From Dipteris shenzhenensis (taxonomy: Eukaryota > Polypodiophyta > Polypodiopsida > Gleicheniales), in assembly GCA_047967505.1 (NCBI GenBank), contig CM106540.1: a DNA stretch of 64,000 bases; one strand, 5' to 3'. Below, piece by piece: positions 44,192 to 54,875 of the stretch (position 1 is the stretch's first letter; every line of letters starts with the position of its first letter). The translations under genes and the position numbers were made by a program. The notes below the pieces were generated by a model. The model was not told the origin of the DNA. It saw only the letters and a program-made list of their open reading frames with translations, and did not search any database.

Positions 44192-44220
44192 AGCTAGCGC
44201 CTTAAGCGCTAGCTATAGTG
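44192..44220. repeat. short palindrome ending in TAGTG
   Basis: AGCTAGCGC-CTTAA-GCGCTAGCT is a 9-bp-arm inverted repeat followed by ATAGTG, so the reverse strand begins CACTATAGCTAGCGC. It may be another CACTA-type terminus; no partner was found. Confidence 0.45.
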
Positions 44221-44232
44221 ATGGACGTAGGA

Positions 44233-45345
44233 ACTCTTACCCTCTCTTCTCTCGTCTTCTCCTCTCTTCTCCCCACTCTTATTTCCTCTATTCTCTTATT
44301 TCTCCTTCTCTTCTGTTTTCCTTTTCCCCTCTCGATCTTCTCTTCTCTTATCTTTTCCTCTCTTTCCCTCTCTTCCCTTATTTCCTCTCTTCTCTTTTCT
44401 CCTATCTCTTCTCTTCTTCCCCTCTCTTCTCTCCTCTCTTTTCCTCTCTTCTCCTCTTCTCTTATTTCCTCCCTTTTCCCCTCTCTTTTCTTCTCTCTTT
44501 TCCTCTCTTTCCTTCTCTCTTTTCCTCTCTTTTCCTTCCTCTTCTCTCCCCTCTCTTATTTCCTCTCTTTTCTTCTATCTCTTCTCTTATTTCCTCACTT
44601 CTCTTCTCTCTTTTCCTCTCTTTCCTTCTCTCTTTTCCTCTCTTTTCCTTCCTCTTCTCTCCCCTCTCCTATTTCTTCTCTTTTCTCCTATCCCTTCTCT
44701 TATTTCCTCTCTTCCCCCCCTCTCTTCTCTTCTCTCTTTTCCTCTCTTCTCCTCTTCTCTCTTTTCCTCTCTTTTCCCTCTCTTTTCTTCTCTCTTTTCC
44801 TCTCTTTCCTTCTCTTTTCCGTCTCTCTTTCCTCCTCTCTTTTCCTCTCTTTCCTTCTCTCTTTTCCTTCGTCTTCTCTCCCCTCTCCTATTTCCTCTCT
44901 TTTCTCCTATCTCTTCTCTTATTTCCTCTCTTCCCCTCTCTTCTCTTCTCTCTTTTCCTCTCTTTTCTGCTCTTTTCTCTTCTCTCTTTTTATCTCTTTC
45001 CTCCTCTCTCTTCGTCTCTTTTACTCTCTTTTCCTTCTCTTTTTCCTCTCTTTCCTTCTCTCTTTTCCTCTCTTTTCCTTCCCCTTCTCTCCTCTCTCTT
45101 ATTTCCTCTCTTTTCTCCTATCTCTTCTCTTATTTCCTCTCTTTTACTTCTCTCTTTTCCTCTCTTCTCCTCTTCTCTCTTTTCCCCTCTCTTTTCTTCT
45201 CTTTTTCCTCTCTTTCCTTCTCTCTTTTCCTTCTCTCTTTTCCACTCTTTTTCTTCTCTCTTTTCCTCTTTTCTCTCTTCTCCTCTCTTTTCCTCTCCTT
45301 TCCTTCTCTCTTTTTCTCTCTTTTCCTTCTCTCTTCCCCTCTCCT
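44233..45345. repeat. 1.1-kb polypyrimidine/polypurine tract
   Basis: Almost pure C/T on the + strand, made of variants of TTTCCTCTC, TTCTCTC and CTTATTTCCTC. Longer units of about 200-300 bp recur (for example the TTCCTTCCTCTTCTCTCCCC blocks near 44,535 and 44,647, and related ones near 44,864 and 45,076). The 376- to 400-codon ORFs across it exist only because C/T codons include no stops. Confidence 0.95.
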
Positions 45346-46314
45346 TGAGGTCCCACCCATGTGAAGCTTCAACAGCCTGACAAGCATATGCATACTTGAG
45401 TCATTGTGCCCCTCTCCAAATTATTCTTTGAATTCCTTAGGTCTCAGTTGTCTCAAATGCATTTCGAACTTTTGTTTTTGTGTCATAGCAACTGGAGGCT
45501 AAGATTCAAGACCCAAGAACTTAAAGAATGATCAGAGTCTATAAATGCTTTTTGCTAAATCCTAGGCTGACTAGTGCAAGGAGTCTATCTTTTTCTCGCT
45601 CTTTTCAAACTTTTTTCCCTATCTTTTCTCTCTTTTAAAAACATACAGCATAACAAATAACAAAGAGAGGGATACAACATAATCTCATCATAGATCATAA
45701 CAAATATCCAAGAGGAGTTACAACAAATATCCAAGAGAGGGATCCCTCTCATACACTAGAAACTGTAGCTAACATTCTCCAAATCAGAGTACTTTATACC
45801 TTCGACCAAGGGGTCATCACATGGGCATACCCATCGTAGGTCCAGAAAGAGTAGTAAGGGTTGAGGTTGATGTGATGGCTCGAGGGATGTAGATCAATCT
45901 GCACACACATCCCTACATGTGTCCACTTTATCATGAGACACAATACCAGTCAGGTCCCTTGCCCTCTCCACTCACAGGCTGTGGCACCCCAGAGACCACT
46001 CCCTCCCTTACTCCTCACTCCTTAAGCACTCGCACCACCCCTTGCTCTAGCTCTAATACTCCATCCACCGCGAATCCTTCCAACTTTTTTTTGCCTGAGG
46101 AACTTTCCTACTGAGAGTGAATAGTGTTGGGGAGGTTATACAAGACAAGGATGGGAAGGCGATCACCAAATACATGAGGAGGTTGGTGAGCACCCACTTC
46201 CTGTTGTCTCTATGCCAACATGGACTTAGGTAGTACATAATGTGTGTGTAGAGTAGCGGCAAAGCTTCGCTTGTACTTGCATAAGGCTAGGATTAATCTC
46301 TCTTAGGAATCCTC
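45346..46314. other. unassigned DNA
   Basis: No gene recognised. A short repeat AACAAATATCCAAGAG occurs twice near 45,700-45,735. Confidence 0.4.
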
Positions 46315-46543
46315 AACATGCAAGTTCTACTTGCAACTCCTACATGCATGTTCTACATGCAAGTCCTACATGTGATTCCTATATGCAAGTTCTACATAAA
46401 ACTCCTACATGCAACATGTGAGTTTTACATGCAACTCCTACATGCATGTTCTACATGAAAGTCCTACATGCGATTCCTACATGCAAGTTCTACATGCAAC
46501 ATGCAACTCCTACATGCAACTTCTATATGCAAGTTCTACATGT
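46315..46543. repeat. 13-bp minisatellite, about 17 copies
   Basis: The unit CTACATGCAAGTT alternates with CTACATGCAACTC and CTACATGCATGTT variants, giving a higher-order period of about 52 bp. The Cys/His/Met-rich ORF across it is an artefact. Confidence 0.9.
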
Positions 46544-46734
46544 AGAGAGAGAATGTCTTACAATTCCTACATGCAGAGAGACAAGCTCTCCAACTTATAT
46601 AAATACCCCATAATGGAATGAAGCCCACACTCTTTGGGGCATTGTGTTGAGTTCTACTTTGGTATTCCAAGAATTGTCTCCAAGTGTCCATGCTTCCTTG
46701 CACACCACGTCCAAAAGCATGTCCTAACGTTGCA

Positions 46735-47060
46735 ACTTCTCCTCCCCTTTCCTCTAACCTTGCAACCCATCCTCTCCCTCTCCTTGTCCCTCCTCCTCAT
46801 CCTCCTCCCTCCTCCTCTCCCCCCCCCCCTACTCCTCCTTCTCCTCCTCCTCCCTCCTCCTCCTCCTCCTCCCTTTTCCTCCTCCTCCTCCTCCTCCCTC
46901 CTCCTCCCTTCTCCTCTTTCTCCTTTCCCCCATGCTCTTTCACCTTCTTCTGCTCCCACTCCTATGCTCCCCCTAAACCCTTAGTTCCTCAACCCTTAAC
47001 CTCCATGATCTACGAGGGAGATGAATTCTCCACCATGTACTCTACCCTGAACCTTGGATC
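46735..47060. repeat. pyrimidine-rich repeat, inverted partner of 9,722-10,010
   Basis: CTCCTC-type tract (46,737-46,930) followed by the reverse complement of the 9.7-kb repeat (GCTCCCACTCCTATGCTCCC, GTTCCTCAACCCTTAA). ORFs across it are low-complexity. Confidence 0.85.
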
Positions 47061-47200
47061 CTACTTCTAACCCTTGAACCTCTTCTAAACTCTGGAACCT
47101 CTTCTAAACTCTGGAACCTCTCTCTGAACCTTGGAATCCCCTTCTAAACCATGAACCTCCCTCTAACCCTTAAACTCCTCCTAAACCCTTCAACCCCCAA
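47061..47200. repeat. short degenerate minisatellite
   Basis: About seven imperfect ~19-bp units based on GAACCTCTTCTAAACTCTG. Confidence 0.75.
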
Positions 47201-47475
47201 TGAAGGCAAATGATGATGCATGTTCCTTTCACACATATATGCACTATGTTTGCTTACCACACTTAAGCCTATATATCTCACCAGAATACGATTCGAGGTC
47301 CTAAGCTACACTTATACTACAAACGACAACACTGATATATTTGTAGGTGACAAAAAGCCTCGAAACCCTGCATACTAAGAATACCTTGATCTCTTGCAGA
47401 AGTTGTGGGAAAGAGCCAACACTTCCCCAATGATATATTTAGACCTTAGAAACAATAGGACAATAAAGCCAAGGA
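47201..47475. other. upstream flank of the 47.5-kb gene
   Basis: No ORF, but TTTGTAG (about 47,346) and CTTGCAG (about 47,399) could be splice acceptors for an earlier exon of the gene that follows. Confidence 0.3.
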
Positions 47476-47542
47476 ATCCTGCATAGAAGCCCTCAAGAGA
47501 CAATTTCCAAATCCTAAAGGGTTTGAGTTTGAAACAAATGCC

Positions 47543-48314
47543 ATGCTTACTCGCATGGGGGAGTTCCGGTCTCATAGATATGAACTAAGGGATGTTGTAA
47601 TCAAAGGTAAGCACAAGCCATGGTGGGCGGACCCGAAGGATTGGAAGAAAGCGAAGAAGTTTTATAGGGATAATCCAGATGCATTTGAGTCTCAACGAAG
47701 GGCAGCGAGGATATGCCTGGAGACCATATGTCCTTCATACCTCGAGAGTGGTGGTAGACTCGGCAACGATGCATGGGTGGTCAGTATATATTTATCCTCT
47801 ACTAAATTTTTAATATGTTCAATCATTTAAATGTCTTGTCATTCATATCTAACTAATTGAATTTGGATCCATAGGAATCTATGTTGGAGGGCCTCCAAAC
47901 AAGGAGGAGTACAAAGGGGCCTTCAGGATTGGAGCCAGGGCATGGCTTAAGGAGAAGGAGAGACAAGGAGTCCACATCGATTGGGAAAGGGTGGTGGCGC
48001 GTCATGTGAGTATACACTATTCCTCTTTGTTATCGTTTGACTATCATCATTGCCTTACAATCAACGCTCTTAGTTTTTCTAACTTGTTTCATTTTTAGGG
48101 AGGCACATTCGACCCATCTAAAGATTCAGATGGAGAGATGGGATCTGAGGAAGAAGCAGCTAGGCACACAACATCAGAGGAGGGTGAGGGATCAGGCACA
48201 AACAGAGAGATCGAGGGCGAGGAGGGCAATGAGGAGGCTGCATGCAGACTAGAGACCGAGGGTAAGAAGGGCAAGGAGGATGAGGAGAGCGAGGAGGACG
48301 AGGAGGAACAATAG
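47543..48314 (+). CDS. three-exon ORF with acidic tail, transposon-associated, unknown function
   Basis: Exon 1 is 47,543-47,783, exon 2 is 47,875-48,005 and exon 3 is 48,099-48,314 (TAG). Both introns (91 and 93 bp) have GT-AG ends (A|GTATAT...CATAG and CAT|GTGAGT...TTTTTAG), and the reading frame is kept across both, giving about 195 residues with no break. The frame is also open for about 27 codons before the ATG, so an earlier exon may exist. The product has a basic, Trp-rich N-terminal part (YELRDVVIKGKHKPWWADPK), a middle segment with GGPPNKEEYKGAFRIGARAW and a strongly Glu-rich C-terminus. It ends about 550 bp from the CACTA right terminus, on the strand opposite to TNP2, so it may be the element's accessory (TnpA-like) protein. 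No recognised domain confirms that. Confidence 0.6.
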
Positions 48315-48639
48315 TAGGATAGGACAATATTTAGTGGTTCAATATTTTGACACTTCTGCCATTTTGTAGTAGATTGCCTAGGCGGATTTGCCATTTTGGA
48401 GTTTGGCACTTTTGCCATTTTGTAGTGCATCAGTGCATTACTTCGAAGGATTTGCCATTTTGTAGCATATTGCCATTACTTTGTAGACTTTCATTGCAAA
48501 ATTGTAATGTATACCTCCGCATTTGTAACATTTAATCGTGATTTTAATGGGAAAAAAATTGTGGGGCAGGATGGTACTAAAACAAGCCCCATCCGCCCCA
48601 CATAAATTTTTTAGCTTTCGTAAAACGTCCATATATACC
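48315..48639. other. 3' flank with short repeats
   Basis: Several GCCATTTTGTAG and TTTGCCATTTTG words (48,358-48,470). No further gene. Confidence 0.5.
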
Positions 48640-48865
48640 GATGCTTGTATTGACACTGTAGTGTCGGTATATATCGACACCTACAGCGATGCCCATACCG
48701 ACACTATCAGGCATATTTTAGCGACGGTGATCGATGCCCACACCGATGTTTTCTTTGCGATGTCCACACCGACAAAATTTGTTGACACTATCCACTTGTT
48801 TTTTTTTTAATTCTTTATATTTAGCATCGGTATCGGTGTCGGAAAGAGGCCCGTGTCTTGTAGTG
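48640..48865. repeat. CACTA subterminal repeats and right terminal inverted repeat
   Basis: GTCGGTATATATCGACAC, CGATGCCCATACCGACAC and related words occur in both orientations, followed by GGTATCGGTGTCGGAAAGAG and the terminus ending TCTTGTAGTG at 48,865. Such arrays are the transposase-binding regions of CACTA elements (family knowledge). Confidence 0.75.
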
Positions 48866-49194
48866 AATGTCCTGCAGCTCTTGTATCTTTGTCGCTTATG
48901 ACAGCCCTCTTGCTTCCTTCGTTCCCAACAATCTTCTATGTTTTCCATTTTTCACCATGGTCCTCACCTCTAATCAGTTTGTGTGTAATCTTTGTCGTCA
49001 TGGCAAAGCACAGGGATTAAATAGACCGAAAGAAGAGGCAAAGGGCAGTGTGCACCCTCCCGTGTGTCGCCTCCACACACAATCAAAAACTTTGACAACA
49101 ATGAGATCATCAAGGAGACCTGAGGAGCAATAAGCTAGTAAAGTTTTCTTGACTACCATGGAAGAAGGTGTGGGACGAAGCACTAGCAGAAGAC
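48866..49194 (+). pseudogene. left part of an ORF split by the copia insertion
   Basis: Just left of the insertion the + strand reads PWKKVWDEALAEDIL, preceded by a stop. If the copia element and one copy of its 5-bp target are removed, this frame joins the open frame right of the insertion (SYNTEDHNVIIDDV onward). The ORF at 48,867-49,133 in another frame has no motif. The family is unknown. Confidence 0.5.
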
Positions 49195-49199
49195 ATACT
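49195..49199. repeat. target-site duplication (left), ATACT
   Basis: Matches 55,049-55,053 exactly, immediately outside the two LTRs. Confidence 0.95.
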
Positions 49200-49372
49200 T
49201 GAGAGTGCTCTCAACGGAAGCAAGAACAGAAGAAGGAAAGAGAGAGAGATAGAGAGCCACACAAGTTTTGGTGGGTGCAGAACCACCCTAATCTTCTTTT
49301 TCATTCATTTATATATGTGTTTGAGTATTGTACATAACCGGGGTTAAGGCACAGTGACCTTTAACCCCCACA
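49200..49372 (-). repeat. 3' LTR (173 bp)
   Basis: + strand starts TGAGAGTGCTCTCAACGG and ends TTAACCCCCACA. It contains a TGAGAG/CTCTCA inverted repeat at its outer edge and a short GA run, where its single difference from the other LTR lies (A against G). Confidence 0.97.
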
Positions 49373-49383
49373 ACCTCCCACTT
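49373..49383 (-). other. polypurine tract
   Basis: The minus strand reads AAGTGGGAGGT directly before the 3' LTR, the usual plus-strand priming site of the element. Confidence 0.8.
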
Positions 49384-49425
49384 AAAGGACAATGTGCCTT
49401 TAAGGGAGAATAACTAGTGAGCATA

Positions 49426-50430
49426 CTATCCAATGCCCATCAATACACGACAATACTCAAACCGCTGACTAGTTAGACTCTTCGTCAGCATATCTGCAGG
49501 GTTATCATCTGTATGAAACTTGACAAGCTCTATGCGCTTGTCCTCAAGTACCTCCCTGATGAAATGGTACCTGACCTCAATGTGTTTGGTCTTTGCATGA
49601 AAGACCGGATTCTGTGCTAGCTGAATAGCACTCATGGAATCACTATGCAATGTCGGTACACCTGTATGAATCCCCAAATCTCCCACTAGCCGATCAAGCC
49701 ATATAGCCTCCTTGCAACCCTCTGTGGCTGCAACATACTCAGCCTCTGTGGTAGACAAAGCAACACACTTCTGTGCGCGAGACATCCACGACACTGCACC
49801 ACCTGCAAAGGTGAACACATAACCAGAAGTGGATCTCCTACTATCCACATGCCCTGCATAGTCTGAATCTGTGTACCCAAGTACACGCATGTCTCCTCTA
49901 CCAAAGCAAATGCACATCTCCTTGGTACCCTTCATGTACCTCATGATGCACTTAACTGCCTCCCAATGCCTCTTTCCTAGATTAGCCATATACCGGCTAA
50001 CAACTCCCACTGCAAATGCAATGTCTGGTCTAGTAGCTATCATAGCATACATAAGACTCCCAATTGCTGATGCATAAGGAACCTTGGCCATCATGGCCCT
50101 CTCCTCATTTGATTTGGGACTATCTGTATGACTCAGTTTCACATATGGAGGCAATGGAGTACTCACTGCCTTCCCCCCCTCCATATTGAAATGCTGCAAT
50201 ACTTTTGTAACATACTCTTTTTGTGAAAGCCAAAGGAGTTTCCTACTCCGATCACGCGTGATGCGCATACCAAGAATATGACCTGCAAGTCCCAAATCCT
50301 TCATATCAAAGGCCTCATGCAACTTGGCCTTTAATGCATCTAGCTCATAAGTATTCTTGCTAGCCAATAGCATATCATCCACATATAGTGCCAAGATTAT
50401 CAAGCTATTATCCTTAGCTCTTTTAGTATA
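49426..50430 (-). pseudogene. copia RT C-terminus and RNase H
   Basis: An open frame of about 325 codons begins within ILALYVDDMLLASKN (intact catalytic YVDD), continues through KDLGLAGHILGMRI and the RT thumb, then RNase H with YTDSDYAGH, RRSTSGYVFTFAGGAVSW, ALSTTEAEYVAA, and ends KHIEVRYHFIRE, DNPADMLTKSL. It stops 53 bases before the LTR. It is out of frame with the upstream pol because of a one-base loss near 50,430 (within the stretch normally reading SE-D-HCLYTK). The enzyme half itself looks intact. Confidence 0.93.
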
Positions 50431-51833
50431 GAGGCAGTGATTTCACTCCTTCTAAAACCCTGGGACCAAATGAAAGCATCAAACTTCTGATACCATTCTC
50501 TAGGTGCTTGCTTAAGACCATAGAGACTCTTCTTCAGTTTGCAAACTAAATGCTCTTTGCCCTTTTCTTCAAAGCCTTCCGGCTGAACCATGTAAATTTC
50601 CTCATGCAAATCCCCATGCAAGAAAGCTATCTTGACATCCATCTGCATAAGCTCCATATCCTCTATTGCCACTAGTCCAAGCATGCATCTAAGTGTGGTC
50701 ATCTTCACAACCGGAGAGAATATCTCATCAAAGTCCACACCCTTCTCTTGCTTGAACCCTTTAGCAACCAAACAGGCCTTGTACCTAGGCACATCATCAC
50801 CTGTGACCTTCATTTTGTAGACCCATTTACATGGCAATGCTTTCTTTCCATGTGGCAAAGAAACCAAGTCCCAAGTCTTATTCTTCATAAGTGAACTCAT
50901 CTCTGATTGCATAGCATACTCCCACTTGCGTTGATCCTCACGCATCATAGCCTCTCTGTAGCAAGAAGGCTCCCCGCAATCAGTAAGCATCACATAGTCT
51001 ACCCCTGGAACAAACCTATCAGGTGGTCTAGACACTCTAGATGATCTTCTCAAGGGCATTTCAGCTTGCTGTCCCACTTGCATATCAGCCACATTTGGCT
51101 CATCATTTCCACCAATAGATGATCCATCATCTACCCTTGATTGTATACCTGTAGGAGTACTTGGTGGTACCATTTCTTGCACATTTGGTGCATGGACAGC
51201 TTGCTCTCTATCAACATATGCAGGTGGATTCACATCCTGGAAAGTGATTCTCCTCATTTCCACATCCCTCATGGGTGCCTTATGCATCTTCTTCTCATTC
51301 AAGACCACATCATGGCTGCGTATGGTCTTCTTTGCTTCTGGATCCCAGAGACGATAGCCCATCTCTCCACTTTCACCATAACCCAGAAAGATGCATTTCC
51401 TAGACTTAGGATCTAGCTTCTTTCGAAGCTCTTTTGGCACATGTGCATATGCCTCACACCCAAATATACGCAAATGAGAGTAAGAGGGCTTCTTGCCACT
51501 CCATGCCTCTTCAGGAATACCACCATCCAAACTCTTACTAGGTGATCTATTGATCACATGCACTGCAGTCTTCATTGCCTCAGCCCAAAAACCACCAGAA
51601 AGACTTGCATTGGAAAGCATGCATTGCAACCTCTCTTGAATTGTACAGTTCATCTTTTCTGCAACTGGATTTTGCTCTGGAGTACGAGGGGATGTGAGCT
51701 CCCTCTTAATCCCATGTGTATCATAGAAATGCTGAAAGTCATGAGAGAGATACTCTCCACCATTGTCAGTCCGTAGGCATTTAAGCGTTCTACCTGACTG
51801 ATTCTCAACCAAGGCCAGCCATTTCTGAAATAC
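50431..51833 (-). pseudogene. copia integrase (second half) and RT N-terminus
   Basis: The frame continues directly after the TAG at 51,834-51,836. Integrase core: LRTDNGGEYLS (second Asp) and TPEQNPVAEKMNCTIQE (catalytic Glu), then the C-terminal GKKPSYSHLRIFGCEAYAHV and IFLGYGESGEMGYRLWD segments. RT: NKTWDLVSLPHGKKAL, YKACLVAKGFKQEKGVDFDE, MDVKIAFLHGDLHEEIYM, LYGLKQAPREWY. It runs out of frame just after GFRRSEI because of the deletion near 50,430; the shifted frame ends at the TGA at 50,400. Confidence 0.93.
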
Positions 51834-53069
51834 CTAGAACACATCACTCTTCCGAGCTATAGCATAAGCCCACACTTTCCTAGTTGCATCATCAATGAAT
51901 GTCACATAGTATTCAGCCCCGCCTAATGACTGTGTAGGCATGGGACCACATACGTCTGAATGCACCAAATCAAGCATTTCAAACTCTTTCTTTCCCGTTC
52001 TTTTATGGGCTGATTTAGTCTGCTTCCCATAGAGACAATGCTCACAAAATTCAAAATCAGAGAAACTCAAATGCGGTACATAACCCAAACGGCATAAGAG
52101 TTTCATTCCATTCTGGCTCATGTGCCCCAACCTGCAATGCCACAAAGAAGTGCTTGGCTGCTCAGTTATTGCAACAACATGATCAAATACCCCTGATACA
52201 TGTAAGGGATACAAAGTCCCACACTTGGCACCCCTGGCCAAAAGCATAGAGCCCTTCTGAATTTTCCAACTTTGAAAGCCAAAAGTGGTGTGAAAACCAA
52301 CATCATCTAGCTGACCCACTGAAATAAGACTCTTGGTCAGCTTAGGCACATGTCTCACATGTTTCAAAACAAATGCAGACCCATTTGCAAAAGAAAACTT
52401 TATGTCACCTACTCCCACTATGTCACATGCATAGTCATTTCCAAGATGCACACAACCTGTCTTTCCACTGTCATAAGTAAAGAACCATTCCCTATGGGGA
52501 GTAACATGGAATGAAGCACCAGAATCCAAAATCCAATCCTGGGAATATGCATCATCTGAAGTGGTAAGCAACTCTGCAGATAAAGTAGACATGAAGAGAA
52601 CATCATTGTCACTATCACGTGTGACTGCATTGATCTCCTCGATCTTCACTTTTCCTTTGTCCTCCCTTGGACTCTCTTCCTTTTGATTTGCACCCCAATT
52701 TGCATTCTTTTTCTTATCCTTTTGCTCTCTTTTCAGCTTGTAGCAATCCTTTTTCATATGGCCCTTCTTGCCACAATGGTAACACTCAATGTTCCGTGCC
52801 TTGGATTTGCTACGAGACTTCCCTCTTTCTTGGGACTTCCCCCTGAACTGTGATCTGCCCCTTTGCACATTTAAGGCTGCATCCTGCTTGTTGCCATCCA
52901 TAGACTTTCGTCTAATCTCCTCGGCCAACAAGCTACCCACAACATCATCAAATTTCAGTACTCCACCAGGTGCAGAGTTACTGACAGCTGTACGGAAGGT
53001 ATCCCATGAGGATGGCAATGAACATAAGAGAAATATTGCCTTAGTCTCCGCATCAAAATTCATTTTCTG
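51834..53069 (-). pseudogene. copia gag C-terminus, protease and integrase N-terminus
   Basis: The frame starts inside gag (NFDAETKAIFLLCSLPSSWD), then has a basic Arg/Lys/Ser linker and a perfect CX2CX4HX4C knuckle (CYHCGKKGHMKKDC). The aspartic protease follows (WILDSGASFHVTP), then SLISVGQL and the pre-integrase H-H-C-C zinc region (LWHCRLGHMS ... CEHCLYGKQ), and the first integrase Asp (LVHSDVCGPMP). It ends at TAG (51,834-51,836) after IARKSDVF. The frame resumes right after the stop, so this is a single nonsense change. Confidence 0.93.
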
Positions 53070-53436
53070 AGCCTGAAGTGGCTGAAAATAATATTGAATT
53101 CATTCAAGTGAGAAGCAATGGAGACCCCTTCCTTCATCTGCAGCTCAAACAACCTCTTCATGAGGTAAACTTTATTAGAGGCAGTTTCCTTCTCATAAGT
53201 GGCACACAGTTTCTTCCACAAATCTTCCGTAGTCTGCTCATTTACTACTGTGAAATAAACTCATTCCAGTCATCCTCAGACATATTTGCAGGCTTAGCTT
53301 CAATCCCTGCCAAGGGTTTAATCTGCTTCTTTTGAATAAGCACATCCCTTATTTGTTCTTTCCACAAAGAAAAGTTTGTCCCATCAAACTTTTTAATGCT
53401 GAAAAACTCCTTTTCAGACGTGGAAGAGGATGCCAT
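53070..53436 (-). pseudogene. copia gag N-terminus, broken
   Basis: The likely start is the ATG at 53,436 (MASSSTSEKEFFSIKKFDGT, NFSLWKEQIRDVLI); the upstream in-frame codons add eight residues without family support. The frame is lost after DDWNEF near 53,245. Sequence in another frame then reads FTVVNEQTTEDLWKKLCATY and VYLMKRLFELQMKEGV, so an internal piece of gag has been deleted. One more base is missing near 53,075, before the next open frame. Gag forms the virus-like particle; this copy would not yield it. Confidence 0.85.
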
Positions 53437-54861
53437 GATGCAAATAAAGCAAAATCCCAAATGCTAGTGCCTCAAGAGAGAATCACACCAAATACTAGGT
53501 GCACCCAAATGTGTATGCCACAATAGAGTGAAATATCACCAAAATTCAAAGCTCAAAGCATCAAAAGATGCATCTGACTCATGTGCATATACTATGCATC
53601 CATATGAGCAAATCTGGCCCAAAAGAAAATGCCAATAAGTGCCAAATGACTCAAGCATAAACACCGTCCACTGGCATATGCATCAATAATATCTCATCCA
53701 AGAGAGCATAGCACTATCAGTGCATCACCTGCAATGTGTCAAAGCTGTCCCTCAGCTTAAAATAGCATCCATGTGTAAAGCGTCCATAAAAAAGAGCATC
53801 CCACAAGGCAATTTGGGCCTATCAGCGCATCCAATAAGGACCGTAATGCATCCAAATGGCCTATAAATCATCCACTGCAACCCAATGCACACCACGAATG
53901 AGCGCACACTGCTCAAACTGCAACCAGAGTGATCTGCATAAGGTATGCTCAAGAAATCATAGTCCCACGGTAATGAGCGCTACTAAAAATAGAACCTGAG
54001 ATGCCTCAAAACATGGGCGCCATTGCATAATCGGACTCAGCAAGAAAATTTGCAAATATCTCTCTTCTGCCAAAACTCCAAAATCCCAACCGATGAGTGA
54101 GAAATGGGAGTCAACACTTATCCACTGCCATGTGGCATAAATCTAAGGTTTCAAAACCTTAGTATGAAAAATGCATAACAGAGAGACGAAATCGAATACA
54201 CAGAGATTTATAACTCTGAAAATCCTCCACCGAATCACGCAAGAATTGATAGGTAGGGGTTTTTGGGTGTCCGGAACGCAATGGGACAGACGGTTTTGGA
54301 AACCGTGGCCTCAATCACTGGGTCCATCACATGGACTGAAAAACGTTTTTGGAAACAGAGCTGTTTGTAAACTCCACCGGAGTGCAAATGATGAGTAACA
54401 TAGAAGTTTTAAGACCTCCTGAGTCCACCGGAACTGACAGATCTGCAAATGGTTGCTCCAAACTTGAGTTCCAACACTCGGGCAAAAAGCGCAGAAACTG
54501 ACACAGAGAGCCAGAAATCCAATGAAATGATCCCGGATTCAAGAATGAAGGTGTTTCCAAGCTCCTGAAGTAATGTGGACACCAAAAGCAAGCAATAGTT
54601 GCTTCTACAAGTCAATACGGAGTCTCTGTCATCGAACGGAACAGGAAAAAGCTCAAAAAACGACTTTTTCTTTGAAAGCTCTTAACAGGCTCTCAAAACC
54701 ACTTCGCAAAGCCAAAGTGACTTTTCCAAAGGTTCCTCCAAGGTCTCTGCACACTCGGATGCAAGTAAAGTCACCCACAAAGCTTCCCACAAAGCTTCTC
54801 CTTCCTCCCACAAAGCTACTGAGCTTCAAAGCATTCACGCACGCTCAGCTAGATCACCCGG
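53437..54861 (-). other. 5' leader of the copia element
   Basis: 1.4 kb between primer site and gag start. No ORF with family similarity is present. It may hold packaging and translation signals (inference). Short repeats CCCACAAAGCTTC(C/T) occur at 54,774-54,825. Confidence 0.6.
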
Positions 54862-54873
54862 GCTCTGATACTA
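54862..54873 (-). other. primer-binding site (tRNA-iMet type, one mismatch)
   Basis: The minus strand reads TAGTATCAGAGC, 11 of 12 matches to the usual TGGTATCAGAGC, two bases from the 5' LTR. Confidence 0.85.
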
Positions 54874-54875
54874 GT

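Larger units (their letters stand above)
38825..48865 (-). mobile_element. CACTA/EnSpm transposon region (composite, decayed)
   Basis: The region contains TNP2-type transposase remnants (minus strand, 38.8-42.6 kb) and arrays of TCGGTRTNGATGCC-like words at 43,405-43,515 and 48,640-48,850. Its right terminus reads TCTTGTAGTG at 48,856-48,865, the inverted form of the family end CACTACAAGA. The left terminus and target duplication were not found, and non-CACTA repeats (pyrimidine tract, minisatellite) lie inside. It may therefore be one swollen element or two overlapping ones. Confidence 0.5.

Noticed and set aside
44178-45380. 400- and 376-codon ORFs rich in Ser, Leu, Phe and Pro
   Set aside because: They cross a pure C/T tract in which no stop codon can occur. 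They have no domain and are open in more than one frame.
50632-51776. Plus-strand ORFs inside the copia element
   Set aside because: They lie antisense to well-supported pol domains and have no independent features.
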